A stretch of 64,000 bases of DNA from Chryseobacterium oleae. GTDB taxonomy: Bacteria > Bacteroidota > Bacteroidia > Flavobacteriales > Weeksellaceae. Positions 1 through 7,468 of this stretch are shown piece after piece. The stretch covers positions 1 to 64,000 of the forward strand of contig NZ_FOVD01000006.1 in NCBI RefSeq assembly GCF_900115055.1, read 5' to 3'. The position numbers and the translations under genes were made by a program. The notes under the pieces were generated by a model. The model was not told the origin of the DNA, searched no databases, and was given only the letters and a program-made list of their open reading frames with translations. Within the stretch, counting starts at the first letter, position 1. Each line of letters begins with the position of its first letter.

Positions 1-174
1 AGTACCAACAAGGTTTCTATCTTTTTCCTATTGCTTTTTCCAATGATTAATATTCCAAAGATATTTTAACTTTTTTAAGAGCGTTATCCTAATAACAAAC
101 TTATCACAAGGATAAATAAAAAATATCAGGATTTAAATAACTTCAAATTTCATGATCATTATAAAAATCATGAC
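1..174. other. AT-rich intergenic stretch, nothing recognised
   Basis: No open frame, RNA gene or clear promoter was seen in this stretch. It is very AT-rich. Its right edge holds the terminator of the leftward lipoprotein gene. Confidence 0.4.
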
Positions 175-208
175 TAAAAAAAAAAGGCCGTCTCCTAAAA
201 GACGGCCT
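175..208 (-). terminator. Intrinsic terminator of the DUF5689/TonB receptor unit
   Basis: A 9-bp GC-rich stem (AGGCCGTCT at 185-193, AGACGGCCT at 200-208) with a 6-nt loop is followed, reading leftward, by an uninterrupted T run (A run 175-185 on the + strand). It sits just after the stop codon at 232. Confidence 0.85.
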
Positions 209-231
209 GTATTTAAAATATCAGATTTTGA

Positions 232-1629
232 TTATTGAACCTGAATATTATCTAACTGAATCGTAGTGGTAACACCTGTAGATGCTCCTGTATATTCAAA
301 TAAAATAAATCCGTTACCCGTTAATCCGGCAGGCAGCGTATAAGTTCCCGCAGGAGCTAGCGTACCATAATTAACAGCCGGAGCCTGTGGAATTGTAAAT
401 GCAGACGTAATATCTGTTTTAGTAGCTGTTGTAATATCTCCGAGCGGAGTATAGTTGGTCGTGTAATATACTTTTAAAGCATTACCATTCCAGAATCCAA
501 CGTTTACGTCAAATTTCACTGTATTGGCTGCTGTAAAGTCAACAGGTACCGCAAAATAAGTTAAATAGTTTCCAGAACCGGAATTAGCTCCCAACTGGAT
601 ATATTTATTATTGCTAAACGTTTTTAACTGCCAGTATCTGTTTCCTAACACCGCATCATTTACATATTTAGGATATATTTCCAGGTTGGTAGGCGTCAGA
701 GAATAGCTTTCAAAGTTTTCAAGGAATGCCCCTGAATAAGCAATCTCAGTACCTCCTTTAGGCGGCGTTGCATCTACTCTTGTTCCTGTGAAGTTGATAT
801 CAGATAAGCTTCTGATCAGCATCTGCCATGTAGAATTATATCTGCTTACTACGAAAGTAACCGTACCGTTTCCTTTTGGTACAAGTTCACCTCCACTCTT
901 GAAGAATCCTGAGTTTCTGATTACTGCTGAACCTCCTAATTTATCTTCAATGTTTCTGTCTGTATCCAAACCTTGGTTTCCGGCATCATAATCAAGATAT
1001 TTTTTCTGAACCGGGAAGATTTCACCGATACCGAATTGTACATCAGATACAGTAACTAACGTGTTGATCAGGTTAGCCTGCTTTGCATCGTTTAATGAAT
1101 TAAGCTTTGTAGGGACAAGTGTCTGGATATCCAAACCGTTTCCTGAACATACTCCGGAAACATATCTTCCTACAAGAGCCTGAGGAATTCTACCGATCGC
1201 GAAGTTCGGATCTTCAGAACCTAATTTAATAGAACCTCTGTCTAAACCTAAACGCAATCCTTTAGCATTAATTCTGATGTGTGCACCTACCGGGAAATCT
1301 GCAAAGTTACTTGCTTTATCCACCTCGATCTGAAGACCTACGGTAGGGTTTACCGTTTTATCCTGGAAAGAGATGGTTTTGTAGAAATTTCCCTGAGCAT
1401 CAGAAGAAACGATATAACCGTCGAAAATCTGATCTGTAGTAATTAATTTATATCCTGTAGCAGGAGCCTGAGCCGAAAAATCTGCCATTGAAATGTTTGG
1501 CGCTTCGAACTTATTGGAACAGGCGATCGGGGGAGTTTCCCAATCATCATTCTTTACACAAGAAGACACTGCAGACAGTACACCTACTGCTACGAATGTC
1601 GTTTTGAAAAAGTTAGTGAAATTATTCAT
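232..1629 (-). CDS. DUF5689 domain surface lipoprotein
   Basis: This is a predicted outer-membrane lipoprotein of 465 residues. The N-terminus carries a signal peptide with a lipobox ending at Cys24 (VSSC). Residues of about 45-275 match the DUF5689 family, an OB-like beta domain seen in Bacteroidota surface proteins. The C-terminal part, about 295-465, looks like a jelly-roll module of the choice-of-anchor type (motif FLENFESYS). It lies 20 bp downstream of a TonB-dependent receptor on the same strand, so the two probably form a receptor and surface-lipoprotein pair. The ligand is unknown. A secreted endonuclease/phosphatase-fold protein is divergently transcribed next door, which suggests but does not prove a nucleic acid or phosphodiester substrate. 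Confidence 0.8.
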   Translation of the reverse strand: MNNFTNFFKTTFVAVGVLSAVSSCVKNDDWETPPIACSNKFEAPNISMADFSAQAPATGYKLITTDQIFDGYIVSSDAQGNFYKTISFQDKTVNPTVGLQIEVDKASNFADFPVGAHIRINAKGLRLGLDRGSIKLGSEDPNFAIGRIPQALVGRYVSGVCSGNGLDIQTLVPTKLNSLNDAKQANLINTLVTVSDVQFGIGEIFPVQKKYLDYDAGNQGLDTDRNIEDKLGGSAVIRNSGFFKSGGELVPKGNGTVTFVVSRYNSTWQMLIRSLSDINFTGTRVDATPPKGGTEIAYSGAFLENFESYSLTPTNLEIYPKYVNDAVLGNRYWQLKTFSNNKYIQLGANSGSGNYLTYFAVPVDFTAANTVKFDVNVGFWNGNALKVYYTTNYTPLGDITTATKTDITSAFTIPQAPAVNYGTLAPAGTYTLPAGLTGNGFILFEYTGASTGVTTTIQLDNIQVQ

Positions 1630-1649
1630 TGTTATTTTTTTATTTTTTA

Positions 1650-4526
1650 TTAGAATCTGAATTGTAAGTTAACAAAGTACGAACGTCCCTGAGTATACCA
1701 GTATTTCGGTCCGAAAGAAGGTGTAGGACTGTAATAATCCGCAGCAAAATCTTTCGCTTTCGTTTCTCTCGTTTGCTCAAAGCCTCCTGTAATGAATCTC
1801 TTGTTGTTTAAGATGTTATTCACAGAAGCAGTTAATAATATGTAATACTTTCCAATCATGAATGATTTCCCTGCATTGGCATTTAAGAAAAATGCAGAAG
1901 GAAGTTGTACAGGCTTCAGCATATCACGTACATCACCATCGGTAAGACCCAGGTAAGGCGTACTTGAATAAGGGTTCTGAATAAAGTTATTCGTTCTTAA
2001 AGCCGGAGCCGGATCCAGATAATTGTTATCAAAATAGTTCCAGTTGGCTCCTACCCACCAGTATTTCGGGTTGTTGTAACGGAAACCTAAAGAGAAAGCA
2101 CGCTGAGGAGTTCCTCCCTGCTTATAATCTTTTAAATAGGCCTTTCCGAAAGAAGTTACGCTACTTCCTGAAGCATCAGAAACCAGATAAACTTCCGGGT
2201 TGTTTCTGTACAAATACTCACCTAAGCTGGCAAGACCCTGTAAAGATAAAGTAGGAAGAACTTTAAGGTCAACCCCTAATTCAACCCCCATATTTCTTTT
2301 CTCTACGTTGGACATTACCTGAGTAACGAATGCACTCTGTACCTGAGAAACAGATCCGTCCGGATTTGTGCTGCTCAGCTGAATTCCGTCTGCAAAGAAT
2401 CTCTGTACATTGGTTTCATTCTGAGTATCTACAATAAACCCTGATGCTCTTAATTTAAGGAAAGGTGTATTGATCACATAGCTTAAATCATTCGCCGTAT
2501 ATACTGTACTTCTGATATTAGGGTTAACAAGTGCATTAATTCTTGGATTGATGAACAAGTCTTCCAGGAATGGTGCCTGATTGTACATCGCTCCGTTATA
2601 CACTAAGAAGTTACGTCCGTTGATACGGTAAACAATCTGTCCTTTCAGACCAAAGTTCCAGAAATTGTAATCTTTGCTTTTCCCGTAAGAGTTGTCATAT
2701 AAATAATGCTTGAAAAGACCTTCTCTGTTTGAAGTAGAATATCCTGCCATAGCAGAAACAAATACGTCAAAATTACCTGTAGAGAATTTAAGTCCCGGAT
2801 TTACTTTTGCCTCCTGTCTTGTCAGGATATAGTTGTAAGTCATACGGTCTCCTTCTTTCAGCTGAACGTTGGAATCTAACGTATTATACAATCCTGAAGA
2901 ACCAGGTTTTGCAGATTCTTTAAACGGATCTACACCGATAGCGTAATCACCTCCTAAAAGATCTTTCAGTTCACGGTAAAGCTCAGATTTGTAGTTCTGA
3001 TAAGATACGTTCATGATAAACTTCGTACGGTCGTTAAAGTTGTACGTGTAATGTGTACCCGCATTGAAGATCTTATCGTCACTTACGTCATCTACCAGAT
3101 ATATTTTGGAACGTTTTCCGGATATTCCGTACAAACGGGCCATTTCAGCCTGATCTGCAGCATCCACCTTTTGGTTGTTCGCATAGATCTGTCCCCAGTT
3201 AAGCTGAGTAACATTAGGATCTCCGTTCTGCCAGCTTGACAAACTTGTATTGTAAGCATCAATCAGAGTTCCATACTGTGTAGGATCTGGCTGTGTATTG
3301 TTGGTAGCATTGTAAATAATGCTGTTGATATAGTAACTTGGTAAGTTTCTGTAGTAGGTAGGAGAAGGATTGGTAACCCCATTCCAGTCTAAACGGGAAC
3401 CTTTATCTTTTCCAAACTGGTAAGATGCAGTTGTCCAAAGACTAGATTTTTTATTAATTTTCCAGAAGTCCTGAATCTGGAAAAGCGGCTGGAATCCTCT
3501 TCGAACTCTTTCACTTCTCTTTTCTCCATCCTGCCATCCCCAGTACGAGTTGTAATGCACCCCTCTGTAGTCATACACTTCCTGAGTATTCGGGCTGGAT
3601 GTAGATCTTCTGTAAGGCGCACCGATCGCGTTGAATGTAATCGTATGGCTGTCGCTGAATTTCTTTTCAACTCCAAGGTAAGCTCCGTAAGCATCGTAGA
3701 AAGTTCCTTCCTGGATTCCTTCATCAGCCCATCTTCTGGCTCCCATTGCAGTGAACGCCCATCCTTTCTTGCTCATTCCTGAGGTATATCGTAAAGATGT
3801 TCTGTTTCTGTAGTTTCTGTTCGTTAAGGATTGTGTAAACTGGAATCCTTTTCTATACTCACTTGCTTTTGTGTTTTTGTAAACCACAGAGCTGTTTCCA
3901 CCAAAAGCATATTCAGATGGAGAGTGGTTGGACGCGATTTCCGGATATCTCGTGATCTCGTTTAGCCCACCCCAGTTACTGAAGTCAACATTACCATTAT
4001 CAGATTTTACCATGGAAACACCGTTCAGCATAGATTCACCAGTTCTTCCATCGATACCTCTTGGGCGGAACCAGTAAAACCCTAAATCAAACGCAGCAAT
4101 TCTACTGAATACATCCATTGATGATTGTAGCAAACCTACTGTGGAAGCTTGTCCACTGCTGTTGCTGTCATCATCATCATTGTCTATAATAGCTAAGCCT
4201 TGATCTGCGCTTGTAAGATTAGAATACAGGGTAATGATACCCAGATCCTTTTTTTTCTCATCGGCTACGTCAAACTCCATCATTTTGGTTTCGAAGTTTG
4301 GTTTCGTAATCATAATTTGATAATGGCCCGGCTGCAGGTCTACAAACTGGAAATATCCAATTTTATCAGCCGTTACATCATTCTCACTCCCTTTAAGATC
4401 TACTTCTGCCCTTTCAATAGGCTTTCCTTCGGCATCCTTAAGATACGCAAACACAGTGGTCTGCGCAAAATAGAATGAAGCAGGAAGTAAAGTAAATAAA
4501 GAGACTAATGATAGTTTTTTAATCAT
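1650..4526 (-). CDS. TonB-dependent receptor with carboxypeptidase-like N-domain
   Basis: This is an outer-membrane TonB-dependent transporter of 958 residues. It has a signal peptide (residues 1-21, cut near FAQ), a carboxypeptidase-regulatory-like beta-sandwich (about 23-105), a plug region (about 120-230) and a long beta-barrel ending in the aromatic signature FVNLQFRF. The barrel carries many Tyr/Trp-rich strands typical of SusC-like or oar-like receptors, but there is no SusD partner. The lipoprotein downstream is the likely partner. A TTG/TAAATTTG promoter precedes it at 4590-4618. The substrate cannot be read from the sequence. Confidence 0.88.
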   Translation of the reverse strand: MIKKLSLVSLFTLLPASFYFAQTTVFAYLKDAEGKPIERAEVDLKGSENDVTADKIGYFQFVDLQPGHYQIMITKPNFETKMMEFDVADEKKKDLGIITLYSNLTSADQGLAIIDNDDDDSNSSGQASTVGLLQSSMDVFSRIAAFDLGFYWFRPRGIDGRTGESMLNGVSMVKSDNGNVDFSNWGGLNEITRYPEIASNHSPSEYAFGGNSSVVYKNTKASEYRKGFQFTQSLTNRNYRNRTSLRYTSGMSKKGWAFTAMGARRWADEGIQEGTFYDAYGAYLGVEKKFSDSHTITFNAIGAPYRRSTSSPNTQEVYDYRGVHYNSYWGWQDGEKRSERVRRGFQPLFQIQDFWKINKKSSLWTTASYQFGKDKGSRLDWNGVTNPSPTYYRNLPSYYINSIIYNATNNTQPDPTQYGTLIDAYNTSLSSWQNGDPNVTQLNWGQIYANNQKVDAADQAEMARLYGISGKRSKIYLVDDVSDDKIFNAGTHYTYNFNDRTKFIMNVSYQNYKSELYRELKDLLGGDYAIGVDPFKESAKPGSSGLYNTLDSNVQLKEGDRMTYNYILTRQEAKVNPGLKFSTGNFDVFVSAMAGYSTSNREGLFKHYLYDNSYGKSKDYNFWNFGLKGQIVYRINGRNFLVYNGAMYNQAPFLEDLFINPRINALVNPNIRSTVYTANDLSYVINTPFLKLRASGFIVDTQNETNVQRFFADGIQLSSTNPDGSVSQVQSAFVTQVMSNVEKRNMGVELGVDLKVLPTLSLQGLASLGEYLYRNNPEVYLVSDASGSSVTSFGKAYLKDYKQGGTPQRAFSLGFRYNNPKYWWVGANWNYFDNNYLDPAPALRTNNFIQNPYSSTPYLGLTDGDVRDMLKPVQLPSAFFLNANAGKSFMIGKYYILLTASVNNILNNKRFITGGFEQTRETKAKDFAADYYSPTPSFGPKYWYTQGRSYFVNLQFRF

Positions 4527-4589
4527 GAGTATATTTATTTTTTTTAATACTTTTCTTATTAGTTTTCAACCGTTTAAAAGTTGGGGGCA

Positions 4590-4618
4590 CAAATTTAGTC
4601 AAAATTTGGAATTTCCAA
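4590..4618 (-). promoter_or_regulatory. Bacteroidota-type promoter of the TonB receptor gene
   Basis: On the minus strand the -7 box TAAATTTG (4590-4597) follows a TTG (4616-4618) by 18 bp, matching the TTTG-N19-TAnnTTTG consensus. The -33 element overlaps a near-palindrome around TTGGAA/TTCCAA. Confidence 0.6.
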
Positions 4619-4735
4619 CTTTTTTAACATTATTTTTTCTTAACATTGCAAGCTTTTATGATTCATTATATAAGAGACTTATTTTATATTGTTTTAAATT
4701 TACAAATATTTAAAATGGAGTGAATTAAAAAAAGG

Positions 4736-4743
4736 TAAATTTG
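4736..4743 (+). promoter_or_regulatory. -7 promoter box of the endonuclease/phosphatase gene
   Basis: TAAATTTG matches the Bacteroidota -7 consensus TAnnTTTG and lies 29 nt before the start codon. No good -33 TTTG was found at the usual spacing. Confidence 0.45.
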
Positions 4744-4772
4744 TCGTTTAAATAATTTTAATACTCTAGAGG

Positions 4773-5960
4773 ATGAAGAGATTTATGAGTTTTATGGCCA
4801 TCGTTTTTTCGATAATGGCTTTTGGACAACAGGGCAAGCTTAGAAAAGTGGCTGCTGTTGGTTTTTTGAATGTTGAAAACCTTTGGGACACTATACGTTC
4901 TGCAGATTATATAGATGGGACTAAAGATATCCATAATCCGGCTTTCCATAGAAGTATACCCTTAGATTCCATCAAATTTTTAGAAGCTGAAAAGCATGAC
5001 GGACCTTGGAGCGACAGCGCTTTAAAGGGTAAGAAAGCAGTAAGATACCAAAGCGGTTCTGAAGAATTCACCCCAAGCAGCGGTAAAAACTATAATACTA
5101 AAATCTACAAAGCAAAACTAGCCAACGAAGCCAAAGTAATTGCCGAACTGGGTGCACAGTATACCAAAACAGCTCCTGCCGTGGTAGGACTTATCGAAGT
5201 AGAAAACAGACAGGTGATCGAAGATCTTGTGAAACAGCCTGCTCTTGCCAAATATGATTACGGAATCGTACACTACAACTCTTATGACTACAGAGGAATT
5301 GATGTAGCACTGATCTATCAGAAAAGAAGATTTACGGTAACCAACTCTTTAAAGAAAGAACTGAAAGTATTCGGTGATGACGGGAAAAGAGAATACACCA
5401 GAGATATTTTGGTAGTAACCGGTTTCCTTGACAATGAAAAAGTGGCATTCTTCATGAATCACTGGCCTTCAAGAAGAGGCGGTGAAGCCGTTTCATTACC
5501 GAAGAGAAATGCAGCAGCAGCTTTACTGAAGCAGCAAATGGACAGCATCAGAACAGCAGATCCTACGACAAAGCTTTTTGCCATGGGTGATTTCAATGAT
5601 GACCCAGTAAGTTCAAGTTTAAAAAATTATCTAAAAGCGGCAGCAAGCCCTAAAGATTTAAGCGAAACGACGCCTTACCTAAATTTAATGTATCCTTTAT
5701 ATAAGAAAGGTATTGCTTCACTGGCTTATCAGGATGCCCCTAACCTTTTTGACCAGATTATCGTTTCCAAGAATTTGGTTTCGGATCAGGTAACTAAAGA
5801 ATATTCAGTGTACAAAGCAGAAATCTTTGCTCCCCCATATCTGGTGAACAAAGAAGGAAACTATAAAGGCTACCCTTTCAGATCCTGGAACGGAGACCAG
5901 TTTACAGGAGGATACAGTGACCACTTCCCGGCATTTGTCATTCTTCAGAAAGAACCATAA
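4773..5960 (+). CDS. Secreted endonuclease/exonuclease/phosphatase family protein
   Basis: This 395-residue protein has a signal peptide (residues 1-18, cut near AFG) and the fold of the endonuclease/exonuclease/phosphatase superfamily (DNase I, sphingomyelinase, inositol phosphatase). Visible motifs are GFLNVENLWD near the N-terminus, the metal-binding LIEVENR, NHWPSRRGG, the GDFNDDP motif and the C-terminal SDHFP with the catalytic His. It should act in the periplasm or outside the cell on a phosphodiester or phosphomonoester. It is divergent from a DUF5689 lipoprotein/TonB receptor unit. Whether it is a nuclease or a phosphatase cannot be decided from sequence alone. Confidence 0.88.
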   Translation: MKRFMSFMAIVFSIMAFGQQGKLRKVAAVGFLNVENLWDTIRSADYIDGTKDIHNPAFHRSIPLDSIKFLEAEKHDGPWSDSALKGKKAVRYQSGSEEFTPSSGKNYNTKIYKAKLANEAKVIAELGAQYTKTAPAVVGLIEVENRQVIEDLVKQPALAKYDYGIVHYNSYDYRGIDVALIYQKRRFTVTNSLKKELKVFGDDGKREYTRDILVVTGFLDNEKVAFFMNHWPSRRGGEAVSLPKRNAAAALLKQQMDSIRTADPTTKLFAMGDFNDDPVSSSLKNYLKAAASPKDLSETTPYLNLMYPLYKKGIASLAYQDAPNLFDQIIVSKNLVSDQVTKEYSVYKAEIFAPPYLVNKEGNYKGYPFRSWNGDQFTGGYSDHFPAFVILQKEP

Positions 5961-5972
5961 AAATTAACTTAG

Positions 5973-5997
5973 GCACTCATTTTGAGTGCTTATTTTT
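5973..5997 (+). terminator. Intrinsic terminator after the endonuclease gene
   Basis: A 7-bp stem (GCACTCA, TGAGTGC) with a 3-nt loop is followed by a T-rich tract. It overlaps a false TTG start of the next gene, which helps fix that gene's true ATG at 6015. Confidence 0.6.
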
Positions 5998-6014
5998 TAT
6001 ACAAATGTTTTATT

Positions 6015-6434
6015 ATGAAAAATATAATCACCCTACTTCTCTTTGTACTGATTCCTTTCAGCTGTTTTTCCCAGGACACTCCTAAAAAAGGGGAAGAGAA
6101 GTCTGAAATGAAACCGTCTAAAAATGATGATGGAGAGTGGGATCTCACGGTAATCGACACCCAGTTTGATTACTTTTTAAATGCGGTAGCCAAACCGATG
6201 AACCAATATTCGGAATCTTATCTGAAAACAAAAAACACATTTCTGGTTACTGAATGGAATTCTTATTATAACTCAGGAAAATACCGAAATATCATAGAAT
6301 CCGGCATAGATTACGATCCTAGAGAGAACTACGGAATTAAATTTGAATACAAGCTGTACCAGGTTTTTGCCTATGTAAGCTGGAAATACGGATTGAAGAT
6401 GAACGGCCTTTCTCCAAGTGATGCTACTAGATAA
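6015..6434 (+). CDS. DUF6146 family exported protein
   Basis: This is a small secreted protein of 139 residues that resembles the Flavobacteriia family DUF6146, whose function is unknown. It has a hydrophobic signal peptide ending near CFSQ, then a charged Lys/Glu linker and a compact domain containing DTQFDYFL and a Trp/Tyr-rich C-terminus. The ATG at 6015 is preferred over an upstream in-frame TTG at 5982 because that TTG lies inside a terminator hairpin and would place non-signal residues in front of the signal peptide. It ends at a bidirectional terminator shared with the superoxide dismutase gene. Confidence 0.75.
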   Translation: MKNIITLLLFVLIPFSCFSQDTPKKGEEKSEMKPSKNDDGEWDLTVIDTQFDYFLNAVAKPMNQYSESYLKTKNTFLVTEWNSYYNSGKYRNIIESGIDYDPRENYGIKFEYKLYQVFAYVSWKYGLKMNGLSPSDATR

Positions 6435-6475
6435 TTTAAAAATTAAGCGGATTAAGAGATTAAGATCGTAACAAT

Positions 6476-6509
6476 AAAAAAGGTTCAGAATAAATTCTGA
6501 ACCTTTTTA
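6476..6509. terminator. Bidirectional terminator between DUF6146 and sod genes
   Basis: A perfect 10-bp stem (AGGTTCAGAA / TTCTGAACCT) with loop TAAA is flanked by an A run on the left and a T run on the right, so it can stop transcription from both converging genes. Confidence 0.85.
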
Positions 6510-6528
6510 CTTTTATAATAGCTGAAAA

Positions 6529-7125
6529 TTATTTGTTGAATAATTCCTCTACTTTATCCCAGTTTACTACGCTGAAAAACGCTGCTACATAGTCAGGTCT
6601 TCTGTTTTGGTAGTTTAAATAGTAAGCGTGCTCCCAAACGTCTAATCCAAGAACCGGAGTTCCTTTCACGTCTGCAACAGGCATTAACGGGTTGTCCTGG
6701 TTTGGAGTAGAAGAAACAGATACAGATCCATCTGCATTTTTCACTAACCAAGCCCATCCTGAACCGAATCTTGTTTTAGCAGCGTCAGAAAAATCATTTT
6801 TGAATTTTTCAAGACCTCCGTAAGCTTCAATAGCAGCTTTTACGTTTCCTACAGGTTCGTTGCTTCCGCCCGGCGTTAAAATTTCCCAGAATAAAGAGTG
6901 GTTGAAGTGTCCTCCACCATTGTTTCTTACTGCTGGCTTATCAGTTCCTGTCTGGCAGATCTCTTCGATCGTTTTACCTGCTAGTTCAGTTCCTTCGATG
7001 GCTTTATTTAAATTGTCAATATAAGCCTGGTGATGTTTTGTATGGTGGATTTCCATAGTTTTAGCATCAATAGTAGGCTCCAATGCATCGTATGCATATC
7101 CTAATTTAGGTAATTCAAATGACAT
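6529..7125 (-). CDS. sodA: Superoxide dismutase, Mn/Fe type
   Basis: This cytoplasmic superoxide dismutase of 198 residues converts superoxide to hydrogen peroxide and oxygen. All four metal ligands are visible: His27 (EIHHTKHH), His76 (GGGHFNHSLFW), Asp162 and His166 (DVWEHAYY). The GGGHxNH and QDNP signatures favour the manganese type, although cambialistic use of iron cannot be excluded. The start at MSFELP (7125) fits the family; an upstream in-frame ATG at 7152 would overlap the -7 promoter box. The gene appears monocistronic. Confidence 0.95.
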   Translation of the reverse strand: MSFELPKLGYAYDALEPTIDAKTMEIHHTKHHQAYIDNLNKAIEGTELAGKTIEEICQTGTDKPAVRNNGGGHFNHSLFWEILTPGGSNEPVGNVKAAIEAYGGLEKFKNDFSDAAKTRFGSGWAWLVKNADGSVSVSSTPNQDNPLMPVADVKGTPVLGLDVWEHAYYLNYQNRRPDYVAAFFSVVNWDKVEELFNK

Positions 7126-7149
7126 AATTTTTATTTTTAATGTTATATC

Positions 7150-7181
7150 CAAATTTAGCCAATATTTAAGCGATTATCAAA
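7150..7181 (-). promoter_or_regulatory. Promoter of sodA
   Basis: On the minus strand TTTG (7178-7181) is followed after 20 bp by TAAATTTG (7150-7157), a near-ideal Bacteroidota promoter. The predicted transcript starts about 20 nt before the ATG at 7125. Confidence 0.75.
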
Positions 7182-7245
7182 TACTGGGCATTACTTTAAT
7201 AAATCTTTAACATTGATATATTGATTTAGAATGAATTAATTTTTA

Positions 7246-7410
7246 TAGAAAGGAAGCAGGAAGTCGGAAGAGGGAGGTTATCGCAGTCTAAAATAGATCT
7301 CAAAGCATTTTTTGAGTTGATGAAAAAACAAATTTACAATCTTACCCCCTTTAAAAACCCTTAAACCCTATTACACTCCTACTCTCAAACTCAAAACGCT
7401 CCAACTTCAA
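7246..7410. repeat. Compound inverted-arm intergenic element
   Basis: The gap between rho and sodA has no gene. A purine-rich arm rich in GGAAG units (7246-7278) faces a pyrimidine-rich arm (7341-7409) whose complement has the same character, with an imperfect hairpin (CTCAAA ... TTTGAG, about 7299-7315) between them. The style matches two other gaps in this window (30829-31105 and 41941-42170). Confidence 0.45.
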
Positions 7411-7411
7411 T

Positions 7412-7450
7412 AAAAAAGCACGAAAATCCGCTGATCTCCGTGCTTTTTTT
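7412..7450 (-). terminator. Terminator of rho
   Basis: A stem of AAAAAAGCACG against CGTGCTTTTTT with a 16-nt loop lies just past the rho stop codon and reads leftward into a T run. Symmetric A and T runs could make it bidirectional. Confidence 0.75.
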
Positions 7451-7468
7451 AACAACAATTAAATTAAT

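Noticed and set aside
5982..6014. Upstream TTG extension of the DUF6146 gene
   Set aside because: The TTG lies inside a terminator hairpin and adds residues in front of a normal signal peptide; the ATG at 6015 is better.
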